A DNA stretch of 64,000 bases from Cupriavidus taiwanensis. GTDB taxonomy: Bacteria; Pseudomonadota; Gammaproteobacteria; Burkholderiales; Burkholderiaceae. Below, piece after piece: positions 56,824 to 64,000 of the stretch. The stretch covers positions 3,550,348 to 3,614,347 of the forward strand of contig NZ_LT984803.1 of the NCBI RefSeq assembly GCF_900250115.1, in the 5' to 3' direction. Under the pieces are notes generated by a model. The model saw only the letters and a program-made list of their open reading frames with translations, was not told where the DNA came from and did not search any database. The translations under genes were made by a program, and so were the position numbers. The first letter of the stretch is position 1. Every line of letters begins with the position of its first letter.

Positions 56824-58251
56824 CTATTTCCCGATACAAAAACGCGTAAAGATCGTCCCCAGCAAATCATCGCTGGTGAACTCGCCGGTAATGCTGTTCA
56901 GGTGCTCCTGCGCGAGCCGCAGCTCTTCCGCAAACAGGTCCAGCGCCTGGGCCTGGCGCTCGCTCTGGTCGGCGGCCACGTCCAGGTGCGATTGCGCCTG
57001 CCGCAGCGCGGTCAGGTGCCGTTCGCGCGCGAGGAAGGTGCCTTCGTTGCCGGACTGCCAGCCGATCAGCCGCAGCAGTTCGCGGCGCAGCAACTCGATG
57101 CCGGCGCCGGTGCGCGCCGAGATCCAGATTTCGGTCGGGTTGGGGCCGTTGGCGGCGACCACGTGCGGGCGGTTGCCGCCGAACATGATTTCGCCCACGG
57201 ATGGGGCCTTGTCGATCTTGTTGACGATGCGCACGATCGGCGCGCCCGGCGGCAGCTGACCGCTGAGCTTGTCGTCGATGGCGTCGTCGATCTCGGACAG
57301 GCCGTGGCGCAGGTAATCCGTGGCGTCGACCAGGTGCAGCACGATGTCGGCGCGGCGGATGGCGTCCCAGGTGCGCTCGATGCCGATGCGCTCGACTTCG
57401 TCGGCGGCTTCGTCGCGCAGGCCGGCGGTGTCGATGATATGCAGCGGGATGCCGTCGATCTGGATGGTCTCGCGCACGCGGTCGCGGGTGGTGCCGGCAA
57501 TCGGCGTGACGATGGCCAGCTCCGCGCCCGCCAGGGCGTTCAGCAGCGACGACTTGCCCACGTTGGGCTGGCCCGCCAGCACCACCGACAGCCCTTCGCG
57601 CAGCAGCGCGCCCTGGCGCGCCTGCGCCAGCACCGCGCCCAGTTCATTGCGGATGGCGGCAAGCTGGCCGCGCGCATCGGACTGCTCCAGGAAATCGATC
57701 TCTTCCTCGGGGAAATCGAGCGTGGCCTCGACCAGCATGCGCAGGTGGATGACCTTGTCCACCAGCTGGCGGATGGCGTTGGAGAACTCGCCTTCCATCG
57801 AGCGCGCGGCGGAGCGCGCCGCGGCCTCGGTGCTGGCTTCGATCAGGTCGGCCACGGCCTCGGCCTGGGCCAGGTCGAGCTTGTCATTGAGGAAGGCGCG
57901 GCGCGTGAACTCGCCGGGCTCGGCCAGGCGCAGGCCGATGCCGTCGCCGGCCTGCAGGCAGCGCGTCAGGAGCATCTGCATCACCACCGGGCCGCCGTGG
58001 CCCTGCAGCTCCAGCACTTCCTCGCCGGTATAGGAGTTGGGCGCCGGGAAATACAGCGCCAGGCCGTGGTCGATGACCTTGCCGTTGCCATCGAGAAACG
58101 GCAGGTAGGTGGCGTGGCGCGGCTTCAGTGCCTGGCCGCAGACGGCGCGCATCACGGGGCCGACATCGGGGCCGGACACGCGCACCACGCCGATGCCGCC
58201 GCGGCCGGGCGCGGTGGCGATGGCGGCAATGGGAAGCTGGGAAGCAGTCAT
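56824..58251 (-). CDS. mnmE: tRNA uridine-5-carboxymethylaminomethyl modification GTPase
   Basis: MnmE (TrmE) with MnmG modifies the wobble uridine of several tRNAs. The 475-residue product has the N-terminal tetrahydrofolate-binding domain ([20 protein letters not shown] and [15 protein letters not shown]). A G domain with [20 protein letters not shown] near residue 228 follows, then [12 protein letters not shown] and DTAGLRDEA. The C-terminus is the invariant FCIGK. A longer frame exists upstream, but [19 protein letters not shown] at 58251 is the family start. In most relatives it lies next to yidC; here 3 kb of extra genes intervene. Confidence 0.97.
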   Translation of the reverse strand: MTASQLPIAAIATAPGRGGIGVVRVSGPDVGPVMRAVCGQALKPRHATYLPFLDGNGKVIDHGLALYFPAPNSYTGEEVLELQGHGGPVVMQMLLTRCLQAGDGIGLRLAEPGEFTRRAFLNDKLDLAQAEAVADLIEASTEAAARSAARSMEGEFSNAIRQLVDKVIHLRMLVEATLDFPEEEIDFLEQSDARGQLAAIRNELGAVLAQARQGALLREGLSVVLAGQPNVGKSSLLNALAGAELAIVTPIAGTTRDRVRETIQIDGIPLHIIDTAGLRDEAADEVERIGIERTWDAIRRADIVLHLVDATDYLRHGLSEIDDAIDDKLSGQLPPGAPIVRIVNKIDKAPSVGEIMFGGNRPHVVAANGPNPTEIWISARTGAGIELLRRELLRLIGWQSGNEGTFLARERHLTALRQAQSHLDVAADQSERQAQALDLFAEELRLAQEHLNSITGEFTSDDLLGTIFTRFCIGK

Positions 58252-58323
58252 GGCGGTATTGTCGCAGATCGGGTGCGGTTGGCGTGGCACGCGGTGGGCA
58301 GGCCGCCATGGCTGGCGCAGCGG

Positions 58324-59154
58324 TCAGCTGGCGCCGGGCAGCGGCGGTGGCACATCGTCCGGCATCGCCTGAAGATCCAGGCACTCGGCCATCAGGCGGC
58401 GCGCGACGATGCCGTCGACCCGCTGCCCGAGACTGGCCTGGCGCTTGACCAGCTTGCGATGCAGGCGTCGGGTATAGCGCGCCGGCAGCACCGGCGCCAG
58501 CGCCTCGATCACATAGCGCAGCCGCTTGCCGGCGATGCGCTGCGCGTGCATCGCGTCGGCATCGCCGCCGCGAGCGCGCTTGGCCAGCGCCCGCAGCTGC
58601 TTGCGGCCGCGGCGCACGCGCTGGCGTGAAAACGGAGCCAGGCGGGGGCCATCGTTGCGGGCGCGCGCGGCCAGATGCGCCAGGTGTGCCAGGTCGCGAT
58701 GCAGCGCCGGCAGCGGCCAGTCGCGGTAGGTGGCGAGCGCCGCCAGCATGGCTTCGCGCGCGGCGTCGCGGCGCTGCCCGGCGGTGTCGGCGATGGCGGC
58801 CAGGATCGGGTCGTGCGGCTCCAGTTCGCGGGCCGGGCCGATGGTCTCGGCCAGGAATACGTCCCAGTCGCGGACTTCGCTGGTGGCGCGCGCCAGCATC
58901 CGCAGGTCGCGCTTCCAGCGGTCGCGCTCCTGCCGCGGCAGGGCCGGACCCATCGCCCACACCACCGCGCGCGCCTGGCGCAGGGCGATGCGCAGCTGGT
59001 GCAGGTCTTCCGGGTCGTCGCGGCGCTGCAGCGGATCCAGGCACGCGTCGATGCGCGCCAGGCTGGCTTGCGCCAGCGCGGCAAAGGCAGCAGCGGGCCG
59101 GGTCTTGCGGCGCAGCATGGGGGATTGGGCGTCAGCGTTCATGGCGGTCTGCAT
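58324..59154 (-). CDS. CHAD-domain protein
   Basis: A 276-residue all-helical CHAD protein. CHAD domains carry conserved histidines and bind polyphosphate. Characteristic elements are DDPEDLHQLRIALRQARAVV near residue 46, RDWDVFLAETIGPAREL, and MHAQRIAGKRLRYVIEALAP near 203. The N-terminus has an arginine-rich start; MNADAQS at 59142 is an alternative start. No CYTH domain is fused. It is placed on the minus strand 72 bp upstream of mnmE. Polyphosphate granule targeting is possible. Confidence 0.88.
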   Translation of the reverse strand: MQTAMNADAQSPMLRRKTRPAAAFAALAQASLARIDACLDPLQRRDDPEDLHQLRIALRQARAVVWAMGPALPRQERDRWKRDLRMLARATSEVRDWDVFLAETIGPARELEPHDPILAAIADTAGQRRDAAREAMLAALATYRDWPLPALHRDLAHLAHLAARARNDGPRLAPFSRQRVRRGRKQLRALAKRARGGDADAMHAQRIAGKRLRYVIEALAPVLPARYTRRLHRKLVKRQASLGQRVDGIVARRLMAECLDLQAMPDDVPPPLPGAS

Positions 59155-59319
59155 GCGGTCAGGCGCGCACGCGGGACGCAGATGTGTTCAGTGTAGGCGA
59201 CTGCACGCGCTTGGGCGGCATGCGGCGCTCACGCCGCCCGGGCGGTTGACAGGCCCCGCCCTTCACGCTGGAATGCGCAGATTCGCCCGGACCACTTCCC
59301 CGACCCACGAGGAACCGCC

Positions 59320-59757
59320 ATGACCACCGAACAGGAACGGCTGCTGCTGCGCGACACCATCGAGGCGGGCTTCCGCCAGGCCGCCTTCGTCAACGACGTC
59401 GGCATCGCGCTGGCGGACTGCGGGCCGGGCTGGTGCGAGTCCACGCTGGCCATCGCCGCGCGCCATCTGCAGCATGGCGGCATCGTCCACGCGGGCGTGC
59501 AGGCCACCATGGCCGACCACACCGCCGGCGCGGCAGCCTCGACCATCCTGGAGGCGGGCCAGCACGTGGTCACCGCGGAATTCAAGATCAACCTGCTCAG
59601 GTCCGTGCGCAGCGAACGGCTGCGCTGCCGCGCCGACGTGCTCAAGTCCGGCCGTTCGATCATCGTGGTCGAGGCCGACGTGTTTGCCGACGTCCATGGC
59701 CAATCCGTGCTGGCCAGCCGGTTCAACGCCACCATGAGCGTGCTGGACCTGGCCTGA
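59320..59757 (+). CDS. PaaI-family hotdog thioesterase
   Basis: A 145-residue acyl-CoA thioesterase of the hotdog fold. The family blocks are HLQHGGIVHAGVQATMADHT near residue 47 and VVTAEFKINLLRSVRSERLR, with SIIVVEADVFADVHGQSV near the C-terminus. The conserved HGG..HAG..D arrangement is intact, in contrast to the broken relative at 29530. It precedes a VOC gene by 36 bp on the same strand. Confidence 0.92.
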   Translation: MTTEQERLLLRDTIEAGFRQAAFVNDVGIALADCGPGWCESTLAIAARHLQHGGIVHAGVQATMADHTAGAAASTILEAGQHVVTAEFKINLLRSVRSERLRCRADVLKSGRSIIVVEADVFADVHGQSVLASRFNATMSVLDLA

Positions 59758-59793
59758 GTTCCTTTTGCTCCCACCTCGACAAGGAAGCCATCC

Positions 59794-60180
59794 ATGATCG
59801 ACCACACCGGCGTCAGCGTCAGCGATTACGAGAAAAGCCGCGCCTTCTACCAGGCGGCGCTGGGCGCCATCGGTTACGTGCTGGACAAGGAATTCCCGGC
59901 CAGCGTCACCGGCAGCACCGACGTGGCCGGCTTCGGCACGCCCGGCCATCCGGATTTCTGGATCCACCGTGGCACGCCTAACCAGCCGCCGGTGCACGTG
60001 GCATTCCGCGTGGACAGCCGCGCGACCGTCGATGCCTTCCATCGCGCGGCACTGGCCGCGGGCGGGCGCGACAACGGCGCACCGGGCCTTCGCGCGCACT
60101 ACCATCCCGACTACTACGGCGCCTTCGTGCTGGACCCGGACGGGCACAACATCGAGGCGGTGTGCCACAAGCCCGCGTAA
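59794..60180 (+). CDS. VOC/glyoxalase superfamily protein
   Basis: A 128-residue vicinal-oxygen-chelate protein with the paired beta-alpha-beta-beta-beta layout: HTGVSVSDYEKSRAFYQAAL at the start and HYHPDYYGAFVLDPDGHNIE close to the end. Possible metal ligands His4 and the late Glu are in place. It is a likely two-gene operon with the thioesterase. Substrate unknown. Confidence 0.92.
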   Translation: MIDHTGVSVSDYEKSRAFYQAALGAIGYVLDKEFPASVTGSTDVAGFGTPGHPDFWIHRGTPNQPPVHVAFRVDSRATVDAFHRAALAAGGRDNGAPGLRAHYHPDYYGAFVLDPDGHNIEAVCHKPA

Positions 60181-60187
60181 TGCTGCT

Positions 60188-60958
60188 TCAGCGCGTCGCC
60201 ACGATGAACAGGCGCGGGAACGGCAGCAGCACCGAGCCGTCCGGCAGCGCCGGGTACGCGTTGGCGATCTCGGTCTGGTAGCGCGCCAGGTAGGCGGCCC
60301 GCTCGGCCTCGTCCAGCGGCTGCAGGAACGGGCGCAGGCCGCTGCCCTTGAACCACTCCACCACCGCGGCCGGGCCGCCGGCGAGCGGATGATGGTAGGT
60401 GGTCAGCCATACGTCCACGCGCTGGCACAGCGGGCGCAGCAGCTCGTAGTACCAGCGCGCCGGCGCGCGTTCGGCGCGGGACTTGCTGGCGCCGGCCAGC
60501 TTGTCGGCCCACGGCCCTTCCGCCGCCACGCGGCGCATCAGCTGGTGCGCCGGTTCTTCCAGGTTGTCCGGCATCTGCACGGCGAGCGTGCCACCCTGGG
60601 AAAGCTTGGAGACCAGCTCAGGGAACAGACGGCCGTGGTCGGGCAGCCATTGCAGCACGGCGTTGGCGAGGATCACGTCGTACGGGCCGGGGTCATCCCA
60701 GGCGCCGATATCGGCCACGCGGAACTGCACATCAGGCAGGCGCTTGCGCGCGGCGTCGACCATGTCGTCGGAACTGTCCAGGCCGGTGACCGATGCGCCC
60801 GCATAGCGCGCCAGCAATACCTCGGTGGAGTTGCCGGGGCCGCAGCCGATATCCACCGCGCTGCGCGCGATCTCGTTGGGAATGGCGGCCACCAGGTCAC
60901 GGACCGGGCGGGTGCGTTCGTCTTCGAAGGCGACGTATTGGTGGGCGGACCAGCTCAT
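60188..60958 (-). CDS. tam: Trans-aconitate 2-methyltransferase
   Basis: A SAM-dependent methyltransferase of 256 residues; Tam methylates trans-aconitate, a by-product of citrate chemistry. The SAM motif AVDIGCGPGNSTEVLLARYA lies near residue 34. The Tam-type N-terminus MSWSAHQYVAFEDERTRPV and segments VILANAVLQWLPDHGRLFP and LAVQMPDNLEEPAHQLMR fit the family closely. Its link to the Tct transport genes is thematic only; it is far from them. Confidence 0.93.
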   Translation of the reverse strand: MSWSAHQYVAFEDERTRPVRDLVAAIPNEIARSAVDIGCGPGNSTEVLLARYAGASVTGLDSSDDMVDAARKRLPDVQFRVADIGAWDDPGPYDVILANAVLQWLPDHGRLFPELVSKLSQGGTLAVQMPDNLEEPAHQLMRRVAAEGPWADKLAGASKSRAERAPARWYYELLRPLCQRVDVWLTTYHHPLAGGPAAVVEWFKGSGLRPFLQPLDEAERAAYLARYQTEIANAYPALPDGSVLLPFPRLFIVATR

Positions 60959-61058
60959 GGGGATTCTCCAGGCAGTGAGGCGCAGGCCAGTAGCATACGC
61001 CTGCCGCAGCCAGCAGAGGCCGGCAGAGACCAGCCGTAGCTATCGCCGCGTGAACAAG

Positions 61059-61093
61059 GCCCCTCTCCCACTTCATGGGAGAGGGGAGCAAAC
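61059..61093. repeat. REP-like palindrome, copy 7
   Basis: CCCCTCTCCCACTTCATGGG and GAGAGGGGAGCAAACCGC, between tam and the yidC terminator. It matches copy 1 most closely (same loop type and AGCAAACCG flank). Confidence 0.8.
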
Positions 61094-61125
61094 CGCTCGA
61101 CAGTCCAGCTCCATCAGCGATCTAC

Positions 61126-61157
61126 CAAACAAAAAGCCCGGCATCACTGCCGGGCTT
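61126..61157 (-). terminator. Terminator of the rpmH-rnpA-yidD-yidC block
   Basis: AAGCCCGGCA (61134-61143) pairs with TGCCGGGCTT (61148-61157). On the minus strand it is followed by TTTTTGTTTGG, a good T tract. It sits 36 bp after the yidC stop. Confidence 0.9.
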
Positions 61158-61192
61158 CCTGCTTACTGCATCGATCTGCTGCGATCAGGCAA

Positions 61193-62863
61193 TCAGCTCT
61201 TGGCCACAACCGGCGCCTTGCCCTTGCCCAGCATCCGGTTGATCTGCCATTGCTGCGCAATCGACAGGATGTTGTTCACCACCCAGTACAGCACCAGGCC
61301 GGCCGGGAAGAAGAAGAACATCACCGAGAACACCAGCGGCATGATCATCATCACCTTGGCCTGCACCGGGTCCGGCGGGGTCGGGTTCAGCTTGGTCTGC
61401 ACGAACATCGACACCGCCATCACGATCGGCAGGATGTAGAACGGATCCGGCACCGACAAATCATGGATCCAGCCCAGCCACGGCGCACCGCGCATTTCCA
61501 CCGACGACAGCAGCACCCAGTACAGCGCGATGAACACCGGAATCTGGATCACGATCGGCAGGCAGCCGCCGAGCGGGTTGACCTTCTCGGTCCGGTACAG
61601 CGCCATCATCTCCTGGTTCATCTTCTGCGGGTCGTTCTTGTAGCGCTCACGCATCGCGGTCATGCGCGGCTGCAGGTCCTTCATCTTGCCCATGGACTTG
61701 TAGCTCGCCGCCGACAGCGGGAAGAACACCAGCTTGATCAGCACCGTCAGCGCGATGATCGACCAGCCCCAGTTGCCCAGGAAGCCGTGCAGCTTCTCCA
61801 GCAGCCAGAACAGCGGCTTGGCCAGGATGGTCAGCCAGCCGTAGTCCTTCACCAGTTCCAGGCCAGGGGCGATCTTCTCGAGCATGTGCTCTTCCTGCGG
61901 ACCGGCGAACAGGCGCGCATCGGTGCTCACCGTGGCGCCCGGAGCCAGCTCGCCCAGCGGCTGCTGCACGCCCACGCGGTACAGGTTCGGGTCGATCTGC
62001 TGCACGTAGAAGCTGTGCTCCTTGCCGGTCTGCGGGATCCAGGCCGAGGCAAAGTAGTGCTGCACCATCGCCACCCAGCCGTTGTTGGCGGCGGCCGGCA
62101 CGCTGGCCTTGCCCTTGGCGATGTCTTCGAAGCTGAGCTTGTGGTACTTGTCGGCGTCGGTGTAGATCGCCGGGCCGGTGAAGGTGCTGTAGAACTGCGA
62201 CTGCTCCACCTTGCTGCCGTCGCGCGCCAGTTCCAGGTACAGCGTCGGCGAGACCGGCGCGGTGCCCGCGTTGGTCACGTCGAACTTGCTGTCGACTACG
62301 TAGCTGCCCTTGCGGAAGGTGTAGGTCTTGACCAGCTTGACGCCGTTCTTCTCGCCGGTCAGCACCACCTGCAGCTGCTCGGCGCCGTCCAGGTTGCGCG
62401 GGCCCGGCGCGGCGGTGAACACCGTGGTGTGGTTGGGCAGGTCGCCGCCGATCAGGCCCGAGCGGGCCATGTAGGTGCGCACGTTGTCGCGCTCGAACAG
62501 CACCACCGGCTTGCCGTCCTTCTCATGCTCCTTGAGCAGCTCCAGGCGCGACACGATGCCGCCGGCGGTATCGATCTCGGCGCGCACCGTGTCGGTGGTC
62601 ACCACGATCTTCTCGCCGGTGGGCTGGGCCGCGGCCTGCGGCGCGGCGCCCGCGGCCGGTGCCGCAGCGCCCGGCTGGACGTTGGCCTTGGGCACGTCGC
62701 CCTGCGCGGCCGCGCCGCTGGCGGCCGGCGCCGAAGCGGCCTGCTGCTGCGTCGTGCTCGGGAAGAACATCGACGCATGGCCGTTGGCGCGCTGCCAGTT
62801 GTCGTAGAGCAGCACGAGGGACATCGAGAAGATGACCCAGAGGATGGTGCGTTTGATATCCAT
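61193..62863 (-). CDS. yidC: Membrane protein insertase YidC
   Basis: A 556-residue Oxa1/YidC family insertase that places new proteins in the inner membrane. Helix 1 is near the start ([20 protein letters not shown]), followed by an Ala-rich linker and the large periplasmic domain of Gram-negative YidC. The core membrane helices are [40 protein letters not shown] and the last pair around [20 protein letters not shown]. The tail is short and basic. It starts 21 bp after yidD, and the standard block rpmH-rnpA-yidD-yidC ends with a terminator. Confidence 0.97.
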   Translation of the reverse strand: MDIKRTILWVIFSMSLVLLYDNWQRANGHASMFFPSTTQQQAASAPAASGAAAQGDVPKANVQPGAAAPAAGAAPQAAAQPTGEKIVVTTDTVRAEIDTAGGIVSRLELLKEHEKDGKPVVLFERDNVRTYMARSGLIGGDLPNHTTVFTAAPGPRNLDGAEQLQVVLTGEKNGVKLVKTYTFRKGSYVVDSKFDVTNAGTAPVSPTLYLELARDGSKVEQSQFYSTFTGPAIYTDADKYHKLSFEDIAKGKASVPAAANNGWVAMVQHYFASAWIPQTGKEHSFYVQQIDPNLYRVGVQQPLGELAPGATVSTDARLFAGPQEEHMLEKIAPGLELVKDYGWLTILAKPLFWLLEKLHGFLGNWGWSIIALTVLIKLVFFPLSAASYKSMGKMKDLQPRMTAMRERYKNDPQKMNQEMMALYRTEKVNPLGGCLPIVIQIPVFIALYWVLLSSVEMRGAPWLGWIHDLSVPDPFYILPIVMAVSMFVQTKLNPTPPDPVQAKVMMIMPLVFSVMFFFFPAGLVLYWVVNNILSIAQQWQINRMLGKGKAPVVAKS

Positions 62864-62884
62864 GTCTGGCTGTGGTCGGAAAAA

Positions 62885-63166
62885 TCAGGGTCTGGGCAGA
62901 CGGATTGCCACGGGCGCATGGCCTGTGGCGGCATGGACTGGCGTGCCAGCTTCCGTGCCCGGCACGGGATCATACCCGCCTTGGGCGAAAGGATGGCAGC
63001 GGCACAGCCGGCAGGCGGCCATCCAGCTGCCGCGCGCGGCGCCATGATGGACGATGGCGTCGCGGGCGTAGTCGGAACAGGTCGGCAGGAAGCGGCACTG
63101 CGAGCCCAGGTAAGGACTCAGGGCGATCTTGTAGATACGCAGCAGGGCTAGCAGGAGGCGCTTCAT
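62885..63166 (-). CDS. yidD: Membrane protein insertion efficiency factor YidD
   Basis: A 93-residue protein of the YidD family, thought to help YidC-dependent insertion. The family motif [20 protein letters not shown] follows a short amphipathic N-terminus [20 protein letters not shown]. The second cysteine cluster is [18 protein letters not shown]. The open frame upstream belongs to unused sequence overlapping the rnpA end; ATG 63166 fits the family. The gap to rnpA is 10 bp. Confidence 0.95.
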   Translation of the reverse strand: MKRLLLALLRIYKIALSPYLGSQCRFLPTCSDYARDAIVHHGAARGSWMAACRLCRCHPFAQGGYDPVPGTEAGTPVHAATGHAPVAIRLPRP

Positions 63167-63176
63167 GGCGGGGTGG

Positions 63177-63692
63177 TCAGGCTGGCTGGCCCGGCGGCTG
63201 GCTTTGCGAGGGGCTCGCCGGTGGCGCCGCGGTGGGCGGTGCCGGGGGCGAAACACGCGGCGCGGGTGGCGGCAGTGGCTTCGCCGCTACCTCGAGCAGG
63301 CCGGCGATTTCCGCCGCGCATGCCCTTCGGACCGCCGCGCGCGTCGCAAATTCCGCGCGCGGAAACTTCGCTTGCAGGCGCAGCAGCACGTCGCGCCCGG
63401 CCAGCTGTTCCCGGCGCTGGCGGAACAGCTCGCGCGCCATGCGTTTCACCAGGTTGCGCTCGGCCGCGCGCGGCGCGAACTTCTTGCCCACCACCACGCC
63501 CAGGCGGCCTTCCGGCCGGTCGTTGGGGCGTACATAGAGCACGAAGTGGGTGCTGCGCCGCCGGGGCCGCAAAGCAAAAACGGATGAAAATTCATCCGTC
63601 TTTGTCAGCCTCGCGGCTTTGGGAAAGGCAAAGGTAGACACGCCTGGCAAAGCTAGCGGGAACACTGCACCCTGGGGCAAGCTACCGGCCAT
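63177..63692 (-). CDS. rnpA: Ribonuclease P protein component
   Basis: Protein subunit of RNase P, which trims the 5' end of tRNA precursors. The central domain is clear: [20 protein letters not shown] at the start, [20 protein letters not shown], and [17 protein letters not shown], the basic RNR-type RNA-binding helix. The start chosen at 63692 gives 171 residues, against about 119 in E. coli; the extra length is a ~20-residue N-terminal extension and a proline-rich tail ([18 protein letters not shown]). A terminator-like hairpin lies inside the coding sequence at 63572-63599. Confidence 0.92.
   Translation of the reverse strand: MAGSLPQGAVFPLALPGVSTFAFPKAARLTKTDEFSSVFALRPRRRSTHFVLYVRPNDRPEGRLGVVVGKKFAPRAAERNLVKRMARELFRQRREQLAGRDVLLRLQAKFPRAEFATRAAVRRACAAEIAGLLEVAAKPLPPPAPRVSPPAPPTAAPPASPSQSQPPGQPA
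63572..63599 (-). promoter_or_regulatory. Terminator-like hairpin inside rnpA
   Basis: ACGGATGAA and TTCATCCGT form a 9-bp perfect stem with a 2-nt core gap (63580-63599), in the codons for TDEFSSVF. On the minus strand it is followed by a run TTTTTGCTTT. This looks like a rho-independent terminator or attenuator placed about 95-115 nt into rnpA. Confidence 0.6.
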
Positions 63693-63753
63693 CCGGACAG
63701 CGAGGCGGTTGGCCTGGACCGCGTTGCCGCCGCCCAGACCGGTCGCCCGGCCC

Positions 63754-63888
63754 TTAGATTGCCAGGCGCTTGCGGCCCTTGGCGCGGCGCGCGTTGATGA
63801 CGGCACGGCCGCCACGGGTCTTCATGCGCACGCGGAAACCGTGGGTACGCTTGCGGCGGGTAACGGAAGGTTGGTAGGTACGTTTCAT
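63754..63888 (-). CDS. rpmH: 50S ribosomal protein L34
   Basis: A 44-residue basic ribosomal protein, [20 protein letters not shown] and ending [10 protein letters not shown]. The sequence is that of L34 throughout. It is too short for most ORF cutoffs. It is the first gene of the block, 61 bp ahead of rnpA, and marks the origin side; dnaA is expected just beyond the window end. An AGAGAG ribosome site is 6 bp upstream of the ATG. Confidence 0.98.
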   Translation of the reverse strand: MKRTYQPSVTRRKRTHGFRVRMKTRGGRAVINARRAKGRKRLAI

Positions 63889-64000
63889 GTTGCACTCTCT
63901 GGTTGATCTTGGCTTGCCCGACTCCGGCCGGTGCCGGGGTGCCGTGGCCGCCGCGTATGGTTCGCATGGGGCTGCCGCTTGCGAGGGAACTGCAGCGGCG

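Noticed and set aside
55570..58629. 1,019-codon open frame on the plus strand
   Set aside because: Runs opposite the glycosyltransferase and mnmE, whose motifs are unmistakable; this one has none.
63889..64000. Possible DnaA boxes or oriC sequence at the right edge
   Set aside because: I looked for TTATNCACA-type boxes and AT-rich repeats after rpmH and saw none within the window; the origin probably begins further on.

Overview
The window reads as a high-GC (mid-60s %) beta-proteobacterial main chromosome, most likely a Cupriavidus or a close Burkholderiaceae relative, ending a few hundred bases short of dnaA/oriC. The clue is the conserved origin-side block on the minus strand at the right edge: rpmH (63888-63754), rnpA, yidD and yidC, with mnmE/trmE about 3 kb further on. 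The dprA-topB pair at the left, GTP-type PEP carboxykinase, tripartite tricarboxylate (Tct/Bug) transport genes and many LysR/AraC/TetR regulators also fit that group. I see no tRNA, rRNA, CRISPR array, prophage, plasmid gene or intact insertion sequence. Species cannot be decided from sequence alone.

Layout. 0-6 kb: LysM protein, dprA, a thioredoxin-like protein and topB (plus strand). 6-8 kb: a LysR regulator divergent from a small secreted protein made of a 12-residue repeat, then a glycine-zipper surface protein. 8-13 kb: cstA-ybdD carbon-starvation/pyruvate transporter, divergent from a Cache-domain sensor kinase and NarL-type regulator, with a striking three-half-site palindrome between them. 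13-19 kb: pckG, a D-2-hydroxyacid dehydrogenase, an MFS transporter, and a MOSC protein preceded by a cluster of DnaA boxes. 19-24.5 kb: a two-gene RND pump and a ChaN-like lipoprotein. 24.8-29.5 kb: tctCBA tricarboxylate transporter and an AbrB-family membrane protein. 29.5-32.4 kb: a frameshifted thioesterase, a patatin-like lipase and a glutathione-reductase-like flavoprotein. 32.5-36.1 kb: a TctE/TctD-type two-component system divergent from an orphan periplasmic binding protein. 36.1-43.4 kb: a complete AcrR/AcrAB/OprM-type tripartite pump with a recognisable AcrR-type operator. 43.6-50.4 kb: a decayed double-remnant locus, a TetR regulator, a GMC oxidoreductase with its Tat-exported small partner, and AraC and MerR regulators. 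50.5-54 kb: LysR, a Bug-type binding protein and an aspartoacylase-like hydrolase. 54-61 kb: lipoprotein, small membrane proteins, glycosyltransferase, mnmE, CHAD protein, thioesterase, VOC protein and a trans-aconitate methyltransferase. 61-64 kb: yidC-yidD-rnpA-rpmH.

How it works together. Much of the window handles organic acids: uptake (CstA, TctCBA, Bug proteins), sensing (Cache kinase/NarL pair, TctDE) and gluconeogenic entry (PckG). Export is served by two RND systems, only one of which has its own outer-membrane channel and repressor. The right end is the protein insertion / ribosome / RNase P housekeeping block next to the origin.

Non-coding structure is rich: at least seven loci carry a GC-rich REP-like palindrome (core CCCTCTCCCGC..GCGGGAGAGGG), and there are phased direct repeats typical of OmpR-family sites (CTGTAA every 10 bp at two loci; TTTGACAG every 11 bp ahead of tctC). 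Very long ORFs on the opposite strand of real genes (up to about 1,077 codons) are GC-bias shadows and are not annotated. Residue positions inside proteins are approximate hand counts.
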